A stretch of 40,322 nt of DNA from Butyrivibrio sp. NC3005 (lineage in GTDB: Bacteria > Bacillota > Clostridia > Lachnospirales > Lachnospiraceae), in assembly GCF_000424545.1 (NCBI RefSeq), contig NZ_AUKC01000038.1, positions 1-40,322 of the forward strand, read 5' to 3'. Positions 35,528 to 40,322 of the stretch are shown here, in pieces. The position numbers and the translations under genes were made by a program. The first letter of the stretch is position 1. The number at the start of each line of letters is the position of its first letter. Below the pieces are notes generated by a model, which was not told where the DNA came from, ran no database searches, and saw only the letters and a list, made by a program, of their open reading frames with translations.

Positions 35528-35858
35528 TTTTTAATAATTCTATAACAAAACTATCCTTAAATAGTTCGTGGCATAAATGACATGTGGAGATATAAGGTTT
35601 ATCATATGAAGTTATACCTTTCTTTTGTAACTGGTTATAAAACCAACCTGGTCCTTCCTTTTTTATAATATAAATTAAAATGTTTTTGTAAAGTTTATCC
35701 TTTAATTCATCTAATGAGTAATCTCGTATAGAACCTATTTTAAGGATTGTATCAAATACCGCCGGCGAACAGCATGGATACAATATGCCGTCATGATGGA
35801 TCACCATACTATAGGATGATTCAGAACATTTTAAAGGTCTACTACAATCAATGATATA
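35484..35858 (-). pseudogene. YydG/EpeE-like radical SAM epimerase, C-terminal remnant
   Basis: Open from 35858, just after a TAA, giving about 124 residues: IDCSRPLKCSESSYSMVIHH, DGILYPCCSP, then STCHLCHELF and EYHEKMLSKI. The DG-xx-YPCC and CHLCH motifs are typical of the Cys-rich C-terminal auxiliary-cluster region of SPASM/Twitch radical SAM peptide enzymes. The N-terminal two thirds with the CxxxCxxC site is missing, and I do not find it in another frame up to 36000. Order and overlap with an M50 protease, ATPase and permease point to YydG (EpeE), which epimerises residues of the peptide YydF. No precursor peptide gene is seen upstream. Confidence 0.7.
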
Positions 35859-35983
35859 TTAACGTAAATCATATAATTTGTAAATATTTTTTGCAAATAT
35901 TCATACTTTATATTAATCATAATAAAATATACAGAACGCATAATGTTAGTAGCAATATCTGTGTAGCAGGAAGGTATGACTTA

Positions 35984-36131
35984 TGTCAATTTCATTTAGA
36001 AACTCGCATTTACTGCGAGTTTCGTGAGAACAAAAGTCAAGTGGCAAACTGTTCCAAGGCGAAGCCTTTTCAAATGGCCAGTTTGCGTAGTTTTTGGAGC
36101 GCAGTGACAAAAATCTATAGGTTCTTGTTTT
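35984..36131 (+). repeat. Dispersed hairpin repeat, module 2 running into the start of module 1
   Basis: Matches 9029-9159: TGTCAATTTCATT, GAAACTCGCA-TTTAC-TGCGAGTTTC-type hairpin, AAGGC-GAA-GCCTT hairpin, GAGCGCAGTGACAAAAAT. It then continues CTATAGGTTCTTGTTTT, the first bases of module 1, and ends on the stop codon of the Mrr-like gene (36130-36132). The 35859-35983 stretch before it is AT-rich and shows no gene. Confidence 0.85.
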
Positions 36132-36597
36132 ACCCCGCCTTTTTCATCGACGCTGATGAAATCATCTTCTTCATACAATCTCTGTCAAACAGCATTATAT
36201 TCAGCTTTTTTGCCATTTGGACAGCTGGCTTTGTAAAATACTGGTTGCTCATTACAACGCCTACCATTTTATCATAATAATCTTTTCCGGCATAAATCTC
36301 CTGAACAGCATGAACGCCTACTGATGTTTCGTAGCATTTGCACTGAATAGCATAGCTCACTCCATCTTTTTCACACAAAATATCTGCACCGAAATCGCCT
36401 GAACCTTTAGTAACTTCCACAGATTTATATCCGCAAATCCTTAACAGTTCTGCACAATAGTATTCGAAGTCATGACCGTCGAGTTCATCCATTTGAGCCG
36501 GTCTTTTTCTTTTCCATTTTTCCAAAAAATAAATAAACACGCCGAAGCTAATTGCAAGTAAAAGCAAAATGATATATATTCTCTCATTTTGTGTCAT
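36130..36597 (-). CDS. Membrane-anchored Mrr-like restriction endonuclease-fold protein
   Basis: About 155 residues from the ATG at 36597 (MTQNERIYIILLLLAISFGV), two bases past the MATE stop with GGGAG upstream; an upstream ATG would overlap MATE. One membrane segment (about 7-25) is followed by a basic stretch and an Mrr-type nuclease fold: MDELDGHDFEYYCAELLRIC, GYKSVEVTKGSGDFGADIL, YAIQCKCYETSVGVHAVQEI. The catalytic D-(x)n-Q-x-K pattern is intact (GADIL, then QCKCY), with Glu in the first helix. Such proteins are widespread; restriction of modified or foreign DNA is the family idea, but a membrane tether is not typical of a classical Mrr enzyme. Its 3' end meets a dispersed repeat. Confidence 0.8.
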   Translation of the reverse strand: MTQNERIYIILLLLAISFGVFIYFLEKWKRKRPAQMDELDGHDFEYYCAELLRICGYKSVEVTKGSGDFGADILCEKDGVSYAIQCKCYETSVGVHAVQEIYAGKDYYDKMVGVVMSNQYFTKPAVQMAKKLNIMLFDRDCMKKMISSASMKKAG

Positions 36598-36598
36598 A

Positions 36599-37975
36599 TC
36601 AAATCTCCCGAGCAAGGTTTTGAATCCATATACCACTTCTAACCATAAAATATCCTATTGCAGCTTTAATTAAATCTGCAAGCTGCACTAACACATATAC
36701 CTCTATTATTCCAAAGCCAGAAAATCTCGTCAATAAAAATGCGGCCGGAATAGAGCATACCCACACGAATCCGCAGTCAAAAAAGAATGTAATCCAGGTT
36801 TTTCCACCTGAGCGGAGTGTAAAGTAAGATGCATTCTCATAAGCATAAACCGGCATAAACACTGCGCTTATTCTAATCAAACCTGTTGCGATTTTTCTGA
36901 TATCATTGCCTGTGTTATAGATATGCGGGAAAAATGGTGATATCAGAAAAAGTCCTGTTCCCGATATAAGGCATAGTATTATTGAAAATACCGCTAATCT
37001 ATTTGCATTCTTTTTCACATTGCCAAGCTTTCCTGTTCCAAGCTCTTGACCTAATAAAACTGCTATTGATTCACCCATTGCTATAAATGCAATGTTAAAT
37101 ACATTAGAAATGGTACTGCTGATATTAAATGCAGCTACTACATTGCTTCCAAGAGTTGAATACTGCTGACTTAAAGTTGTTTGACCAAGTGACCATAATG
37201 TTTCATTCAAAAGCAGCGGAAAAGCTTTTATCATAATAGATTTTGCTAAATCCAAAGGTATATAAAACTTTGCAAATATTCCTACAAGGAAAGGATATTT
37301 TGAAGTATTCTTCATCATCCATATGAGCACATACATAAGTTCTATAAATCTCGAAAGCACGGTTGCAATTGCAGCTCCTGCTACTCCTAATACAGGTGCG
37401 CCAAATTTACCATATATAAGAACATAGTTTCCTGTAAGATTCACTACCACAGCTACTATTCCTGCTATCATAGGAACTACTGTCTCACCATTTTCTCTAA
37501 GTGTACCGGAACATATCTGTGACAGCGCAAAAGGAATAAGGCCGACGCATATTATCAGTAGATACTGCCTTGCAGCTTCCATTGTTAGAACACGGTCTAC
37601 TCCGCCTTCTTTTCCTGTAAGCCATAATGAAGCCAGACTCACTCCGTTTGTCAGGAAAATAATAAGTCCTATTGCAGAAAGAATTGCTGCAAGTATTATC
37701 TTCATTCTTACTGTAATTCGAATTCCTTCATTGTCTTTTTTTCCTGCGTACTGAGCGGTATATATTCCTATTCCTGCCATTCCACCGAATATCATCAGGT
37801 TATAGACCAGCATCATCTGATTTATAATAGATACACCTGTCATCTGTTCCGTTCCAATTTTTCCTACCATGATATTATCCAGCATGTTTACAAAATTGGT
37901 TATTCCGTTCTGAATCATGATAGGTACTGCTATCAGCATAACTTTTTTATAATAATCTTTATCAATTCGAATCAT
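36599..37975 (-). CDS. MATE-family multidrug/Na+ antiporter
   Basis: A 458-residue polytopic membrane protein with about 12 hydrophobic segments in two similar halves, the NorM/DinF-type MATE layout. The start MIRIDKDYYKKVMLIAVPIM and IQNGITNFVNMLDNIMVGKI is characteristic, as are YGKFGAPVLGVAGAAIATVL and FNISSTISNVFNIAFIAMGE. It would exchange cations for organic substrates; the true substrate is unknown. It is the first gene of a two-gene unit with the Mrr-like protein and lies downstream of pckA behind a terminator. Confidence 0.9.
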   Translation of the reverse strand: MIRIDKDYYKKVMLIAVPIMIQNGITNFVNMLDNIMVGKIGTEQMTGVSIINQMMLVYNLMIFGGMAGIGIYTAQYAGKKDNEGIRITVRMKIILAAILSAIGLIIFLTNGVSLASLWLTGKEGGVDRVLTMEAARQYLLIICVGLIPFALSQICSGTLRENGETVVPMIAGIVAVVVNLTGNYVLIYGKFGAPVLGVAGAAIATVLSRFIELMYVLIWMMKNTSKYPFLVGIFAKFYIPLDLAKSIMIKAFPLLLNETLWSLGQTTLSQQYSTLGSNVVAAFNISSTISNVFNIAFIAMGESIAVLLGQELGTGKLGNVKKNANRLAVFSIILCLISGTGLFLISPFFPHIYNTGNDIRKIATGLIRISAVFMPVYAYENASYFTLRSGGKTWITFFFDCGFVWVCSIPAAFLLTRFSGFGIIEVYVLVQLADLIKAAIGYFMVRSGIWIQNLAREI

Positions 37976-38021
37976 TTATTTTTCTCTTTTTATAAATATT
38001 TGCGTGTTTTTCACAACAAAA

Positions 38022-38054
38022 TTACCCCACATATACCTAATATATGCGGGGTAA
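38022..38054 (-). terminator. Intrinsic terminator after pckA
   Basis: TTACCCCACATATA (38022-38035) and TATATGCGGGGTAA (38041-38054) with one mismatch and a 5-nt loop. On the minus strand TTTTGTTG follows. It lies 72 bases past the pckA stop. Confidence 0.8.
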
Positions 38055-38125
38055 CTACTTTAAGCTACTTAATATCTATCAAATATCCAAAACACTAATA
38101 GCTTTTTTCATATGCAGATATAGAA

Positions 38126-39739
38126 TTAAAGCTTAGGACCAGCTGCAACAAGTGCCTTACCAGCTTCATTTCCTTCATACTTAGCAAAGTTCTTGATGAA
38201 TCTTGCAGCAAGATCTTTTGCCTTTGTCTCCCATTCGGAAGCATCAGCATATGTATCACGAGGATCAAGAATCTTAGAATCAACTCCTGGAAGCTCTGTT
38301 GGAACTTCGAAATCGAACATAGGAATCTTCTTTGTAGGAGCCTTCTTGATATCTCCAGAAAGAATAGCATCAATGATACCACGTGTATCCTTGATTGTGA
38401 TTCTCTTACCTGTTCCATTCCAACCTGTGTTTACAAGGTAAGCCTTAGCGCCGGACTTCTCCATCTTCTTAACAAGCTCTTCAGCATACTTTGTAGGATG
38501 AAGCTCAAGGAATGCCTGTCCGAAGCAAGCTGAGAATGTAGGAGTAGGCTCTGTAATACCACGCTCTGTTCCTGCAAGCTTAGCTGTGAATCCTGACAAG
38601 AAGTAGTACTTTGTCTGCTCAGGTGTAAGGATTGATACTGGAGGAAGTACTCCGAAAGCATCAGCTGAAAGGAAAATAACGTTCTGAGCATCAGGACCTG
38701 CAGATACAGGATTAACCTTCTGAACAATGTTCTCAATATGATCAATTGGATAAGATACACGAGTATTCTCTGTTACGCTCTTATCATCAAAATCAATCTT
38801 TCCATCTTCTGCTACTGTTACGTTCTCAAGAAGAGCATCTCTTCTGATTGCGTTGTAGATATCAGGCTCGGAATCCTTATCAAGTCCGATAACCTTAGCA
38901 TAGCAACCACCTTCGAAGTTGAATACACCGTTGTCATCCCAACCGTGCTCATCATCACCGATAAGAAGTCTCTTAGGATCTGTTGAAAGAGTTGTCTTAC
39001 CTGTTCCAGAAAGACCAAAGAAGATAGCGGTATTCTTTCCTTCTTTATCTGTATTAGCAGAGCAGTGCATGGAAGCGATGCCCTTAAGAGGAAGGTAATA
39101 GTTCATCATAGAGAACATACCCTTCTTCATTTCTCCGCCGTACCATGTATTGATGATAACCTGCTCACGGCTTGTGATATTGAATACTACAGCTGTCTCA
39201 GAGTTAAGACCAAGTTCCTTGTAGTTCTCAACTTTAGCTTTGGAAGCGTTGTATACTACAAAATCTGGCTCGAAGTTTGCTTCTTCTTCAGCTGTTGGCT
39301 TAATGAACATATTTCTGATGAAATGTGCCTGCCAAGCAACTTCAACGATGAAACGAACTGCCATACGAGTATCTTTGTTAGCACCGCAGAATGCATCAAC
39401 AACGAAAAGACGCTTATTAGAAAGCTCCTTCTTTGCGATTTCCTTTACTGCTTCCCAAGCTTCCTGAGATGCTGGGTGGTTATCATTCTTGTACTCATCA
39501 GAAGTCCACCATACAGTGTCCTTTGAATTCTCGTCCATAACAATGAACTTATCCTTAGGGGATCTACCTGTGTAGATACCAGTCATAACATTAACAGCGC
39601 CAAGCTCTGTTTCCTGACCCTTTTCATAGCCTTCAAGAGAAGATTTTAATTCCTCCTCGTACAAAGCATCATAAGATGGATTGTACACAATTTCAGTTGT
39701 TCCCGTAATTCCATACTTGCTTAAATCTACCTTGCTCAT
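38126..39739 (-). CDS. pckA: Phosphoenolpyruvate carboxykinase (ATP)
   Basis: Interconverts oxaloacetate plus ATP with PEP, CO2 and ADP. In anaerobic gut bacteria it often runs in the carboxylating, ATP-forming direction. 537 residues, the usual length for the ATP form. Landmarks: [11 protein letters not shown] (about 55), [38 protein letters not shown] with the metal-binding Lys, kinase-1a [13 protein letters not shown] near 243-255, kinase-2 [20 protein letters not shown] near 267-286, and [19 protein letters not shown] lies 11 bases before the ATG at 39739. A single-gene unit with its own terminator. Confidence 0.96.
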   Translation of the reverse strand: MSKVDLSKYGITGTTEIVYNPSYDALYEEELKSSLEGYEKGQETELGAVNVMTGIYTGRSPKDKFIVMDENSKDTVWWTSDEYKNDNHPASQEAWEAVKEIAKKELSNKRLFVVDAFCGANKDTRMAVRFIVEVAWQAHFIRNMFIKPTAEEEANFEPDFVVYNASKAKVENYKELGLNSETAVVFNITSREQVIINTWYGGEMKKGMFSMMNYYLPLKGIASMHCSANTDKEGKNTAIFFGLSGTGKTTLSTDPKRLLIGDDEHGWDDNGVFNFEGGCYAKVIGLDKDSEPDIYNAIRRDALLENVTVAEDGKIDFDDKSVTENTRVSYPIDHIENIVQKVNPVSAGPDAQNVIFLSADAFGVLPPVSILTPEQTKYYFLSGFTAKLAGTERGITEPTPTFSACFGQAFLELHPTKYAEELVKKMEKSGAKAYLVNTGWNGTGKRITIKDTRGIIDAILSGDIKKAPTKKIPMFDFEVPTELPGVDSKILDPRDTYADASEWETKAKDLAARFIKNFAKYEGNEAGKALVAAGPKL

Positions 39740-40196
39740 CCTAAAAAGCCTCCTTATATTGGATAAGAATCTCTATCTCGGTTACATAATCTAACATCTG
39801 CCTTAGGGCTTTTGTTGCGTAACAAACACATCGATTGGTAACCCAGTCTTTTATGTCAACATTCACATGTTTATAAGCCAGCGCAAAGCACTTCCTTTTT
39901 TCTGTGAACTGTAACCTTTCCGCTACATTATACATTACCCAAAGAACAATGTCATCATTTTAACAATGAATTTTATCAAACTTTAAGTTTTTTGCGTAAA
40001 CAAAATACAAAACAGCTATATATATATTCATTTTTCTCTATTGCCAGCAACAATTCGGAAGTATGAATATAGTCTAATAAAATTAACTGACAAATATGTT
40101 GATTATAAACCGAATACTGCCAGATGCATATTTGCTGACTTTGAAGCAAATAACAGCACCTCGCCGTATTGTTATCGGTAATTTTTCTCTGAATCT
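39740..40196. other. Upstream region of pckA without a recognised gene
   Basis: About 450 AT-rich bases. Short open frames exist (one of 64 codons at 39741-39935 on the minus strand) but none has a ribosome site plus recognisable sequence. It presumably holds the pckA promoter and a long untranslated leader. I see no riboswitch that I can name. Confidence 0.5.
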
Positions 40197-40322
40197 ATAG
40201 GTTCTTGTTTTCATCAAGAAAATCAAGAACCGTACCAGACCAAAATTTGTCGTTAAGAGAAATTTTGTCCTGCGAAGCAGGATTCTTGCTGATGATTATC
40301 CTAAATCTCAGCAAGAAGTCAT
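40197..40322 (+). repeat. Dispersed hairpin repeat, module 1, copy B
   Basis: Same four hairpins and orientation as copy A at 234-359, with five or six substitutions by eye. The first stem is GGTTCTTG (40200-40207)/CAAGAACC (40224-40231), where copy A has GGTTATTG/CAATAACC, a compensatory A-T to C-G change. The window ends within or just at the end of the copy. Confidence 0.88.

Noticed and set aside
35858..35960. Possible YydF/EpeX-type precursor peptide upstream of the radical SAM remnant
   Set aside because: A ~36-codon minus-strand frame (MRSVYFIMIN...) exists but has no ribosome site and no resemblance to the epipeptide precursor; it is AT-rich chance coding.
39741..39935. 64-codon frame upstream of pckA
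   Set aside because: No ribosome site, no recognisable motif, and it runs into the pckA leader; most likely non-coding.
1..40322. CRISPR arrays, tRNA or rRNA genes, transposases
   Set aside because: I looked for regularly spaced repeats, tRNA-like TTCRA arms and transposase motifs and saw none that I can support; the repeats found are dispersed, not arrayed.

Overview
The window looks like a low-GC Bacillota chromosome, most likely family Lachnospiraceae (Butyrivibrio, Roseburia or Lachnospira type). This rests on AT-rich intergenic DNA, strong AGGAGG-type ribosome sites, a SEC-C-tagged methionine aminopeptidase, a split transketolase, an orphan MsmX/UgpC-type sugar ABC ATPase beside a CdaR/PucR-type regulator, ATP-dependent PEP carboxykinase and a GntR-LacI hybrid (AraR-like) regulator. 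The genus is inference. Nearly all genes lie on the minus strand; rrf2, purF and nadE are on the plus strand.

Layout. 0-3.2 kb: a partial XpaC-like gene, tadA, an IscR-like Rrf2 regulator, a PflX-like radical SAM protein and the SRP RNA. 3.2-9.2 kb: CdaR-like regulator, MsmX-like ATPase and a large beta-helix/Cna_B surface protein. 9.2-14.5 kb: YesL-like membrane protein, GNAT, lysophospholipase-like hydrolase, metG and map. 14.6-22.0 kb: an accessory locus with two ABC-2 permeases, an ABC ATPase, a radical SAM peptide-maturase gene broken by a deletion that joins it to a truncated ABC exporter, and a 596-residue HTH/TPR regulator. A 30-bp palindrome and a leader hairpin lie in front of this operon. 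22.1-28.4 kb: a pentose block, araR-araB-araD-tktN-tktC followed by rpe. It would carry L-ribulose through ribulose-5-P and xylulose-5-P into the pentose phosphate pathway; araA is not in the window. 28.9-32.6 kb: solitary purF and glutamine-dependent nadE. 32.7-35.9 kb: a very AT-rich island with an internally deleted second copy of part of purF (opposite strand) and a relic of a Yyd/Epe (epipeptide-type) cassette: permease, ATPase, an M50 protease split by a frameshift at a U-UUU-UUA heptamer, and only the C-terminal part of the radical SAM epimerase. 36.1-39.7 kb: a membrane-anchored Mrr-like nuclease, a MATE exporter and pckA.

Three signals stand out. (1) Two separate radical-SAM peptide loci have both lost their maturase while their ABC-2 transport genes remain intact, which suggests retained immunity or detoxification after loss of peptide production. 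(2) The protease frameshift sits exactly on a canonical -1 slippery heptamer, so it could be programmed rather than a lesion. (3) A family of dispersed, modular, hairpin-rich intergenic repeats occurs in at least six places, including both ends of the window, with compensatory base changes that preserve a stem.
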